A stretch of 32,671 bases of DNA from Ignavibacteria bacterium GWC2_36_12 (GTDB taxonomy: Bacteria > Bacteroidota > Ignavibacteria > Ignavibacteriales > Ignavibacteriaceae): the NCBI GenBank assembly GCA_001802795.1, contig MGZZ01000016.1:1-32671 (forward strand), written 5' to 3'. A program made the position numbers and the translations under genes. Each line of letters starts with the position of its first letter. Within the stretch, counting starts at the first letter, position 1. Shown here piece by piece: positions 24,868-32,671 of this stretch. Below the pieces are notes generated by a model. It ran no database searches, had not been told where the DNA came from, and was given only the letters and a program-made list of their open reading frames with translations.

Positions 24868-27270
24868 ATGTTCAAAAATTATTTTAAAATAGCACTAAGA
24901 AATTTTATTAAACAAAAAGGTTATTCATTAATTAATGTTCTTGGTTTATCTGTTGGTTTAGCAGCCTGTATTCTTATTGCTTTATACATTATGCAGGAAT
25001 TAAGCTTTGATAGCTTTCATGAAAAAGGAGAAAGAATTTACAGAATCACATCACATTTAAAAACGCCCACTGAAAAAGATGATGTCACACAAACACCCTG
25101 GCCTGTTGGTTCTCATATCGGATTAGAATTCCCCGAAGTGGAGAAAGCTGTTCGAATATATTTCAGCCGGGGAGATCTATTAAAATACAATGACAAAAAA
25201 TTTTTGGAAGAAAATCTCATTTATGCGGATTCAACTTTCTTTCAAATTTTTGATTTCAAAATTCTTGAAGGTGAGAAAAATACATTGCTTGCCGCACCAT
25301 TCTCAATTGTCTTAACAAAAGGCTCTGCTGAAAAATATTTTGGTAAAGAAAATCCCATCGGGCAGCAAATTGAAATTGAAAATAAAAAATTATTTACTGT
25401 TACAGGTATTGTTGATAATCCGCCTGTTAACTCTCATTTTCATTTTGATTTTATAGGATCATATTCTTCTCTGACTCCGGAGTTTTTTGGATGGGATCCT
25501 TCTTTGCAGTGGGGAGCTTATTTCGGAAATTATACTTATGTACTTATAAAGGAAAACACTTCGGTAAAAACTCTTAAAGAAAAAACAAAAAACTGGTTAA
25601 ATGATAAACAAAAAAGTGCACCGGGAAATTTTGATTGGATTGATTTTGAACCATTGAAAGAAATTCATTTAAATACTGAATTACATGGTGAAATTGAACC
25701 TTCCAACAGTGCTGAAAATTTAATTATAATTTCCGTAATCGGTATTTTTATTTTAATTATTGCCTGCATTAATTTTATAAATCTCTCCACTTCACGTGCC
25801 AGTAGAAGAGCAAGAGAAGTTGGAGTAAGAAAAACTCTTGGTGCACTCAGGTTTCATCTTATGGTGCAATTTTCAGGGGAAGCATTAATTATTTCTTTGG
25901 CAGCATTACTTCTTGCAATCGTTCTGGTTGAAATTACTCTTCCGGCATTTTCAATTCTGATTGGTGTAGAAATAAGTAAAAGTATTTTATCGAATTTTTA
26001 TCTTCTTGGTGCGGTGACTGCTATTACAGTATTTATTGGATTACTTTCAGGATTTTATCCTTCAATTATTCTTTCAAAGTATGATCCTGCCCAGGTTGTA
26101 AAGGGAAGGCAATTTGTTTCCCACAGAACAACAGGAATAATTTTTAGAAAAGTACTTGTGACCTTTCAGTTTACAATAGCAATAGGATTAATTATAGTGA
26201 CTCTTGTAGTTAATAAGCAGATACAATATTCAAAAAACACTTATCTCGGATTTAACAAAGACCACATTATCGATATTACTCTGAATGATCCGAAAGTGGT
26301 TGATAAAATAAATGCTTTTACTTCTGAGTTAAGTACTATTCCGGGTGTTGAGAGTCAAACGGTAAGCTTCAGAGCACCAATTGGAAGAGGAAACATCGGT
26401 ACCAATCTTATGCCTAATGGACCTGATGCGGGAGGTAACTTTTCAATTTACATGAATTTTACAGACAGCAACTATATAAAGCATTTTGGTTTGGATATTA
26501 TTGCCGGGAGAGATTTTATAAGCACCACTTCGGATACTCTTGTTGAAATGATTATTAATGAGGAGGTAGTTAAGAAGCTTGGTTTCGGCAATCCTGAAGA
26601 AACAATTGGAAGAAGATATCCAATTGGGATTAATAATATTACCGGTGAGGTAGTTGGTGTTGTAAAGAACTTTCATATTGCAACAATGCATTCTGAAATA
26701 CTTCCCTTTGTTTTTAGTAATCAGAGAAGCTTCATTCGTGATCTTTCAATAAAAATAACGTCTCAGGATATAAGCGGTACTATAAGCAAAATAAAAAATA
26801 AATGGGAAGAATTTTCCCAGGCTTTCCCCTTTACCTTTTCCTTCCTGGATGAACAAATCAATTCATTTTATAAAAGAGAAGACAGGCAGCAGAATATTGT
26901 AATTACATTTTCAATTATGGCTGTATTAATTGCCTGCCTTGGTCTTCTTGGTCTTGCTTCTTTTGCAATTGAACAAAGAACAAAAGAAATAGGAATCAGA
27001 AAAATATTTGGTGCATCAATAAAGGGAATCACATTTATGCTCTCCAAAGATTTTTTACAGCTTGTTATTATTTCCGGAATAATTGCTTCACCCGTTGCTT
27101 ATTATTTAATGAACGGTTGGCTTGATGATTTTGCTTATAAAACTGCCATAACTTTTGATTTATTTGCTTATGCAATAATTATTTCACTGTTTATTGCAAT
27201 TTTTACAATTGGTTTTCACGCTATTAAAGCAGCAATAACCAGCCCAGTCAAATCATTAAGGTACGAGTAG
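24868..27270 (+). CDS. FtsX/MacB-type ABC permease 3
   Basis: This is an 800-aa permease. Helix 1 is YSLINVLGLSVGLAACILIAL (about 20-40). The first block carries REVGVRKTLGALRFHLMVQF and the second EQRTKEIGIRKIFGAS; the end is SPVKSLRYE. Both periplasmic domains are present. It follows permease 2 after only 16 bp with a weak ribosome site (AAGTGGAATAAT), so coupled translation is likely. Phe in place of Val/Leu in the second KxxGAS segment and Ser before PVKSL are small differences from the other copies. Confidence 0.93.
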   Translation: MFKNYFKIALRNFIKQKGYSLINVLGLSVGLAACILIALYIMQELSFDSFHEKGERIYRITSHLKTPTEKDDVTQTPWPVGSHIGLEFPEVEKAVRIYFSRGDLLKYNDKKFLEENLIYADSTFFQIFDFKILEGEKNTLLAAPFSIVLTKGSAEKYFGKENPIGQQIEIENKKLFTVTGIVDNPPVNSHFHFDFIGSYSSLTPEFFGWDPSLQWGAYFGNYTYVLIKENTSVKTLKEKTKNWLNDKQKSAPGNFDWIDFEPLKEIHLNTELHGEIEPSNSAENLIIISVIGIFILIIACINFINLSTSRASRRAREVGVRKTLGALRFHLMVQFSGEALIISLAALLLAIVLVEITLPAFSILIGVEISKSILSNFYLLGAVTAITVFIGLLSGFYPSIILSKYDPAQVVKGRQFVSHRTTGIIFRKVLVTFQFTIAIGLIIVTLVVNKQIQYSKNTYLGFNKDHIIDITLNDPKVVDKINAFTSELSTIPGVESQTVSFRAPIGRGNIGTNLMPNGPDAGGNFSIYMNFTDSNYIKHFGLDIIAGRDFISTTSDTLVEMIINEEVVKKLGFGNPEETIGRRYPIGINNITGEVVGVVKNFHIATMHSEILPFVFSNQRSFIRDLSIKITSQDISGTISKIKNKWEEFSQAFPFTFSFLDEQINSFYKREDRQQNIVITFSIMAVLIACLGLLGLASFAIEQRTKEIGIRKIFGASIKGITFMLSKDFLQLVIISGIIASPVAYYLMNGWLDDFAYKTAITFDLFAYAIIISLFIAIFTIGFHAIKAAITSPVKSLRYE

Positions 27271-27319
27271 AGTAAACTGAACTGGAAAAGAATCAATTAC
27301 TTTTAATAGAGGATTAAAC

Positions 27320-29752
27320 ATGTTCAGCAATCATATAAAAATAGCATTAAGGAATTTACTAAGATTCAAGGCATACTCGGCAATAAATATTACCGGGCTT
27401 GCGGTTGGAATGGCTTGCTGCATCCTGATTCTTCTTTATGTTCTTGACGAGTTGAGCTATGATCGTTTTCACAAAAATGCCGATAGGATTTACCGTATTG
27501 GAGTTGACGGAACATTAGGTGATAATGATTTTAAAGCAGCTACTTCTCCTCCACCTCTCAGGAACACCCTTATTAATGATTACCCGGAAGTTTTAAGTGC
27601 TGCAAGAGTTGGAAACTTTGGTTTTCCTGTTTTAAGATATGGAGATAAAGTTTTCAGTGAAGAGCTTTTCTTCTGGGTCGATTCAACATTCTTTGATGTT
27701 TTTACCGTAGAGTTTGTTAAAGGTAATCCTAAAACTGCTTTGTCGCAGCCGGAGTCTGTGATTTTAACAAAAAGAATGGCAAAAAAATACTTTGGTAATG
27801 AAGACCCGCTTGGCAAGTTAATTAATTCCGATAACCGGAGAGATTACAAAGTAACCGGAGTTGTGAAAGAATTTCCCGAAAACTCGCATTTCCATTTTGA
27901 TTTTCTCGCATCCATGTCATCCTACGCTTTTGTAGATCAGCAGGGGTGGTTGAATAATAATTATTATACATATTTTCTTTTACAGGAAGATTTTCCATCT
28001 GAACAATTTGAAGCGAAACTTCCTTCAATAGTTGAAAAACATGTTTGGCCGGTAATAGAAAGATTCCTTAATGTACCGCTGGAAGACCTGAAGAAAAGAG
28101 GTGCGAGATATGAATATATACTCCAACCATTAACAGGCATTCACTTGTATTCTAATCTCGATGTGGAACTGGAACCAAACGGTGATATAGCTTATGTGTA
28201 TGTTTTTTTACTTATTGCTGCGGGAATATTACTTATTGCCTGCATAAACTTCACTAACCTTGCAACAGCCCGGTCAGCAAACCGCTTAAAAGAGATCGGG
28301 GTAAGAAAAACACTTGGATCAAACAAGCAGCAATTAATAAAACAATTTCTTACTGAGTCCGTTTTAATGGCTTTTATTGCAGTTATTATTTCACTTATCA
28401 TAATTGAAATTGCTCTCCCATTTTTTGGGACATTGGTTAACAAGAATTTAACTTTTGGGCTTTTTACTAATGTTTATACAATTCCTTTATTGATACTTTT
28501 TATTCTGTTTGTTGGAACATTTGCAGGCGCTTACCCGGCACTTTATCTATCTTCATTTAATCCTGCAAGAGTACTGAAGAAAGATACAGGGCATTCAGGG
28601 AAAAATCCGTGGCTAAGGAACAGTCTCGTAGTTGTTCAGTTTGCAGTGTCTATCACTTTATTTATAGGAACAATTATTGTTTACAACCAGCTTGATTATA
28701 TCAGTAACAAAAAACTTGGTTTTAACAAAGACCAGGTAATTGTAGTTAAGAAAACGGATGATATAGCTATACAGCGACCGGGCATTATAGAGAGTTTTAT
28801 TAATGATTTAAAATCTATCCCTGGGGTAATCGATGCAAGCAACAGTATAAACATATTTGGTGAAAACTTTGGAAATACCCCGTACAAAATGTATGGCACA
28901 AATGATAATCATCTTATGAACATCTTATTTGCAGATCATAATTTTGCTTCCGTGTACGGAATAGAAATGGCAAAGGGGAGATATTATTCTAAAGAGTATG
29001 GTTCGGATACTTCTTCAATTGTATTAAATGAAACCGCTGCAAAAGAATTTGGAATACTGGATGATCCTATCGGAAGACAAATCGCACGTGCACATGCCGA
29101 TGGCGAGGTTCCGGATGTTTATACTGTAGTTGGTGTAATGAAAGATTTTCATTTCCAGTCTTTGCACCAGAAAATTCAACCGATAATTATTCATCTCTTT
29201 AACCAGCAGGGATTCGGGAGAAACGTTTCGGTCAAAGTTAATCCCGATAACATAAATAAGAAGCTGGAAGAAATTGAGAATGTGTGGCATAAGTTCGCGG
29301 GTAACCAGGCTTTTGAATATGTTTTCTTTGATGAGGAATTTGCGAAAGCCTACGAGGCAGAAAAAAGAACAGGAATAATAGTAACTGTGTTTTCAGCTCT
29401 TGCAATACTTATAGCCTGTTTAGGTTTATTGGGGCTTGCAGCATTCACTACCGAGCAAAGGACAAAAGAAGTAGGAATTAGGAAAATACTTGGTGCATCC
29501 GTCCCGGGTATAGTTGTTCTTCTTCTGAAAGATTTTGCCAAGTGGGTTCTTATCTCAAATATTATTGCCTGGCCAATTGCTTACTTTGCATTAAACAAAT
29601 GGCTGGAAGATTTTGCTTACAGGATTAATATAGATATTCTGGCTTTTATTGCTGCAAGCTTAACAGCAATTACGATAGCGGTAATAACTGTTAGTTACCA
29701 GGCAATAAAAGCTGCAACAGCAAACCCCGTTAAGTCTTTAAGGTATGAATAG
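27320..29752 (+). CDS. FtsX/MacB-type ABC permease 4
   Basis: This 810-aa permease is the closest relative of permease 1 in the array. Shared stretches include LRF-K-AYSAIN, G-A-GM-CCILILLY and ATARSANR. Coupling segments are KEIGVRKTLGSNKQQLIKQF and EQRTKEVGIRKILGAS, and it ends NPVKSLRYE. Eight helices and two periplasmic domains are in place. The gap to permease 3 is 49 bp with AGAGGA before the ATG. Copies 1 and 4 being non-adjacent suggests that the array grew by more than simple neighbour duplication. Confidence 0.93.
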   Translation: MFSNHIKIALRNLLRFKAYSAINITGLAVGMACCILILLYVLDELSYDRFHKNADRIYRIGVDGTLGDNDFKAATSPPPLRNTLINDYPEVLSAARVGNFGFPVLRYGDKVFSEELFFWVDSTFFDVFTVEFVKGNPKTALSQPESVILTKRMAKKYFGNEDPLGKLINSDNRRDYKVTGVVKEFPENSHFHFDFLASMSSYAFVDQQGWLNNNYYTYFLLQEDFPSEQFEAKLPSIVEKHVWPVIERFLNVPLEDLKKRGARYEYILQPLTGIHLYSNLDVELEPNGDIAYVYVFLLIAAGILLIACINFTNLATARSANRLKEIGVRKTLGSNKQQLIKQFLTESVLMAFIAVIISLIIIEIALPFFGTLVNKNLTFGLFTNVYTIPLLILFILFVGTFAGAYPALYLSSFNPARVLKKDTGHSGKNPWLRNSLVVVQFAVSITLFIGTIIVYNQLDYISNKKLGFNKDQVIVVKKTDDIAIQRPGIIESFINDLKSIPGVIDASNSINIFGENFGNTPYKMYGTNDNHLMNILFADHNFASVYGIEMAKGRYYSKEYGSDTSSIVLNETAAKEFGILDDPIGRQIARAHADGEVPDVYTVVGVMKDFHFQSLHQKIQPIIIHLFNQQGFGRNVSVKVNPDNINKKLEEIENVWHKFAGNQAFEYVFFDEEFAKAYEAEKRTGIIVTVFSALAILIACLGLLGLAAFTTEQRTKEVGIRKILGASVPGIVVLLLKDFAKWVLISNIIAWPIAYFALNKWLEDFAYRINIDILAFIAASLTAITIAVITVSYQAIKAATANPVKSLRYE

Positions 29753-29811
29753 CATACATATTTATTAACAAAGAATAAGCGGGCAAATAACATCTTAGAC
29801 GAGGAGTTATT

Positions 29812-32220
29812 ATGCTTAAAAACTATGTAAAAATTGCTTTAAGAAATCTTCTTAATAACAAAACATATTCTTTAATTAATATTTCGGGACTGGCTATCGG
29901 GATTGCCTGCTTCATGCTTATCTATCTTTTTGTTAAAGATGAATTGGGTTATGATAAATTCCATCCGAAGGCAGACAGAATATACAGGCTTACAGAAAAA
30001 ATAGAACTCGAAGGGCAGGGAGGAGAGCATTCATCGAGCAATCCTTTTCCGGTAATGAAAGCAATGCTTACAGATTATCCTGAATATATCGAGGAAGGTG
30101 TAAGGTTATTTAACTTTCAACAACCAACATTAACTTTAGAATATGGTGACAACAAATTCAACGAGAAACATATCTATTTTGCCGACTCTACTTTTTTTAA
30201 AGTTTTTGATTTCCCGTTAATATCAGGAGATAAAAACACTGCGCTTGCAAATCCGAATTCGATAGTCCTTACAAAAGATCTTGCTTATAAATATTTTGGA
30301 AATGAAAATCCCGTTGGAAAAACAATTATCTATGAAAGTAATTTTAATTTATTAATTACCGGAGTGTTTGATAAACTCCCTTCTCAAACTCATTTTAATT
30401 TTGATTGCCTGATTTCATTCTCAACTGTTAATCAAATTTTTGGACAAGGATTTACCCCGGGTTGGGTTTGGAATCCCAACTGGACATATTTTTTGTTAAA
30501 GGAAGGAGTTAATCCTGATGAGCTTGAAAAACAATTCCCTGATTTTGTTCAGAAATATTATCCGGCTCATTTGAAACCGCAAATTACACATTATCTGCAG
30601 CCATTAAAAGATATTCATCTGAGATCCAATCTCGATTACGAGATGCAGCCGAATAATGACGAGGCAAATATTTATATTTTTTCGATTGTAGGAGTTCTGA
30701 TTATTCTTATTGCTGTTATAAATTTCATGAATCTTGCAACCGCAAGATCCGCAAAACGGGCACGTGAAGTAGGAATGAGAAAAGTTCTCGGTGCCGACAG
30801 ATCACGGCTTATCAGGCAGTTTCTTGGCGAATCATTAATCCTGAGTTTTTTTGCAATCGTACTTGCCGTTTTTCTTATTGAACTTCTTATGCCTGTTTTT
30901 AATAATCTTTCCGGGAAAGAATTAACATTTAAATATTTTGCAGATCCGGCAAACATGATTCTGTTATTGATAGTTGGATTGTTTGTCGGTTTCATATCGG
31001 GAATATATCCTGCTTTTTTCCTTTCTGCAGCAGAACCTATCAGAGTTGTAAAAGGAAATATAAATCTACAGCCTAAAGGCGCATTGATAAGAAAGGTGCT
31101 TGTAATTCTTCAGTTCACAATTTCTCTTGCACTAATAATTGGAACACTTGTAATCTATCAGCAGCTCGATTTTATGCAGAATGCGAACCTCGGTTTTAAT
31201 AAGGAATATGTATTACTGGTTTCCTTCAAGCCACAGGTTGCTAACAGGTACGATACCTTTAAAGATGAACTGGAAAAGAACGGGAATATTTCTTATGTAA
31301 CTATGATGAACGAAGTAATAGGGGAACACCATAATACTCATGAAATAAACTATGAAGGAATGGAAGCTGATAAATATGTTTACTTCCCGGGACTTTTGGT
31401 AGATGAGGATTTTGTTGAAACTTTCGATTTAAAGATAATTGCCGGAAGAGATTTCTCCGAAGAATATGTAAGAGATGATTCTCTGGGGATAATTGTTAAT
31501 GAGGCGATGATTAAAGAATTGAATTGGGGTAACCCTCAAGGCGTAATCAATAAAAGATTTAATACTAATTTTGGACAGGAAAGAATTATTGGAGTAGTAA
31601 AAGATTTTAACTTTGTCTGGCTTAAAGAACCAATAGGCCCTTTCTTTCTTGATATTACCCCGCTTTTTTTCCGCCCTTTCTTTTTAAAGTTTGCTGCTGT
31701 AAAAGTAAAACCGGGAGATATGAAAAATACTATCGGCTATATCGAACAAAAGTGGAATGAAATAATTCCCGAGTATCCTTTTGAATTTTCATTCCTGGAT
31801 GAAAACTTAAACAAAATGTATAAAGAACAGGATAATCTCGGAAAGCTTGTAGGATATTTTTCAATACTTGCAATCTTTATAGCCTGCCTTGGAATGTTTG
31901 CACTTGCGTCATTTAATACTGAACAAAGAACCAAGGAGATTGGTGTTAGGAAAGTCCTCGGTGCTTCGGTTTCCGGGATAGTTTTTCTTTTTACAAAAGA
32001 TTTTTTGAAACTGGTTCTTGTCGCAGTGGTTTTTGCGACTCCATTGGCTTATTTAATTCTTGACAGGTGGCTTGAGGATTTTGCATACAGAGTAAGTATT
32101 AACCCGTTAATATTTATTGTATCGGCAGTAACTACTTTTTTAATTGCATTAATTACAATTGCATTCCAGGCAGTTAAAGCGGCAAATGCAAATCCTGTTA
32201 AGAGTTTAAGGTATGAGTAA
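29812..32220 (+). CDS. FtsX/MacB-type ABC permease 5
   Basis: This is an 802-aa permease. Helix 1 is YSLINISGLAIGIACFMLIYL (about 20-40). The first periplasmic domain has a Trp-rich stretch (FTPGWVWNPNWTYFLL) not seen in the other copies. Coupling segments are REVGMRKVLGADRSRLIRQF and EQRTKEIGVRKVLGAS, and it ends NPVKSLRYE. GAGGAG precedes the ATG after a 59-bp gap. It is the last intact permease; decayed remains of a further one follow. Confidence 0.93.
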   Translation: MLKNYVKIALRNLLNNKTYSLINISGLAIGIACFMLIYLFVKDELGYDKFHPKADRIYRLTEKIELEGQGGEHSSSNPFPVMKAMLTDYPEYIEEGVRLFNFQQPTLTLEYGDNKFNEKHIYFADSTFFKVFDFPLISGDKNTALANPNSIVLTKDLAYKYFGNENPVGKTIIYESNFNLLITGVFDKLPSQTHFNFDCLISFSTVNQIFGQGFTPGWVWNPNWTYFLLKEGVNPDELEKQFPDFVQKYYPAHLKPQITHYLQPLKDIHLRSNLDYEMQPNNDEANIYIFSIVGVLIILIAVINFMNLATARSAKRAREVGMRKVLGADRSRLIRQFLGESLILSFFAIVLAVFLIELLMPVFNNLSGKELTFKYFADPANMILLLIVGLFVGFISGIYPAFFLSAAEPIRVVKGNINLQPKGALIRKVLVILQFTISLALIIGTLVIYQQLDFMQNANLGFNKEYVLLVSFKPQVANRYDTFKDELEKNGNISYVTMMNEVIGEHHNTHEINYEGMEADKYVYFPGLLVDEDFVETFDLKIIAGRDFSEEYVRDDSLGIIVNEAMIKELNWGNPQGVINKRFNTNFGQERIIGVVKDFNFVWLKEPIGPFFLDITPLFFRPFFLKFAAVKVKPGDMKNTIGYIEQKWNEIIPEYPFEFSFLDENLNKMYKEQDNLGKLVGYFSILAIFIACLGMFALASFNTEQRTKEIGVRKVLGASVSGIVFLFTKDFLKLVLVAVVFATPLAYLILDRWLEDFAYRVSINPLIFIVSAVTTFLIALITIAFQAVKAANANPVKSLRYE

Positions 32221-32223
32221 ACT

Positions 32224-32266
32224 CGAAATCCCGCTGTGCGGGATTAAATCACTTAAGTATGAATAA
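32224..32266 (+). repeat. Second hairpin scar with re-encoded permease tail
   Basis: AATCCCGC (32227-32234) and GCGGGATT (32238-32245) form a perfect 8-bp stem around TGT, preceded by CGA as at 22418. The sequence ATTAAATCACTTAAG-TATGAATAA (32243-32266) reads I-K-S-L-K-Y-E-stop, a copy of the permease C-terminus. It lies 22 bp after the real stop of permease 5 in another frame. Confidence 0.75.
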
Positions 32267-32279
32267 GGAAGAAGTATTA

Positions 32280-32336
32280 ATGCTAAAGAATTTTTTCCTT
32301 TTGATGTACAGAAATTTTTCAGGCAGAAATTTCTAA
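32280..32336 (+). pseudogene. Truncated start of a sixth permease
   Basis: An ATG at 32280, preceded by AAGGAAGAAGTATTA, opens MLKNFFLLMYRNF. This fits the permease N-termini of this array (MLKNYVKIALRNL, MFKNYFKIALRNF). After 13 codons it enters the convergent receiver gene (stop at 32319), and the frame ends at 32336 with 18 codons. The remaining roughly 780 codons are absent, so this is the edge of a deletion or rearrangement. Confidence 0.6.
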
Positions 32337-32671
32337 CGCATCTTTGATAGTATTTATTAGCTCTTCTTTTTTAAAAGGTTTTGCAATGTAATGTGTGCAG
32401 CCTTCAGCAAGAAATCTTTCTCTGTCTCCCCGTAAAGCCAGTGCAGTTACAGCAATAATGGGTTCGTTGCTGTAATTCGGCAGATTTCTAATTTTTTTTG
32501 CTGTCTCCAGACCACTCATTCCAATCCCGAGGTCAATATCCATTAATATTGCTTTATATTTTTTCACTTTTACCATATCGATGCCGTCTTCTCCCGTTGA
32601 TGCAATATCGATGTCATATAACCCTTCGAGAAAGAATTTTATTACTCCCGCATTAGATTGATCATCTTCTA
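32319..32671 (-). CDS. Receiver domain, C-terminal part of a response regulator or hybrid kinase (5'-partial)
   Basis: The frame stays open to the window edge, so the annotated start at an internal Met (32576) is not the true one. About 117 residues are visible: the acidic-pocket EDDQSNAG at the edge, phospho-acceptor Asp in AILMDIDLG, the switch Thr in AVTALAL and Lys in YIAKPFKKEEL. The alpha5 end is KDALEISA followed by TGA. The GMSGLETAKKIR and GDRERFLAEGCTHYIAKPF segments are typical of receivers at the end of hybrid histidine kinases (BarA style). Stand-alone CheY-like is possible; what lies upstream is out of view. It is convergent with the permease operon. Confidence 0.85.
   Translation of the reverse strand, partial: EDDQSNAGVIKFFLEGLYDIDIASTGEDGIDMVKVKKYKAILMDIDLGIGMSGLETAKKIRNLPNYSNEPIIAVTALALRGDRERFLAEGCTHYIAKPFKKEELINTIKDALEISA

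Overview
The window is AT-rich, with strong AGGAGG-type ribosome sites at several genes. It carries a secreted protein ending in a type IX secretion (T9SS) type A sorting domain of the SQNYPNPFNPTT type, large two-module FtsX/MacB permeases, and lipoproteins. Together these suggest the Bacteroidota/Ignavibacteriota side of the FCB group, most likely an Ignavibacteria relative. This is an inference from protein style; no rRNA is present. No tRNA, rRNA, transposase or CRISPR array was found.

Left part (1-7845, + strand). An exact 56-bp tandem duplication sits at the window edge. A DUF4032-like protein follows, translationally coupled to a PP2C/SpoIIE-type phosphatase. Then come an NAD(P)-dependent aldehyde (probably succinate semialdehyde) dehydrogenase, a small four-helix membrane protein, a decayed secreted-protein gene, a beta-helix T9SS cargo protein, and two tandem SnoaL-like lipoproteins. 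An orphan T9SS C-terminal domain remnant comes next. Two unrelated genes (3655 and 6575) share a conserved upstream leader. The sorting domain and its orphan copy carry GC-rich palindromes inserted in frame.

Middle (7845-16284, - strand). A lipoprotein L,D-transpeptidase is followed by a signalling block. Reading 5' to 3' on the minus strand the block runs: NtrC-class sigma-54 response regulator, DUF3800 protein, Cys-rich MuF-like protein, PP2C phosphatase, histidine kinase. The phosphatase and kinase share the same membrane/HAMP-like/PAS sensor half and differ only in output. The DUF3800 plus Cys-rich pair is clearly more AT-rich and splits the regulator from its kinase and phosphatase. It looks like an inserted two-gene cassette of unknown, possibly defence-like, function.

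Right part (16550-32220, + strand). A small zinc-ribbon protein precedes one long operon: periplasmic adaptor, two LolD/MacB-type ATPases, a 95-aa conserved-looking small protein, and five paralogous 790-820-aa permeases. Divergent sigma-54-like boxes upstream suggest, but do not prove, that the neighbouring response regulator controls this machine. No TolC-type outer membrane partner lies in the window.

The permease array shows scars. A short CGAAATCCC hairpin followed by a re-encoded permease C-terminus lies after permeases 1 and 5. After the second scar the start of a further permease is cut off by a convergent receiver-domain gene that runs off the right edge. The window is also rich in several different families of intergenic and intragenic palindromes.
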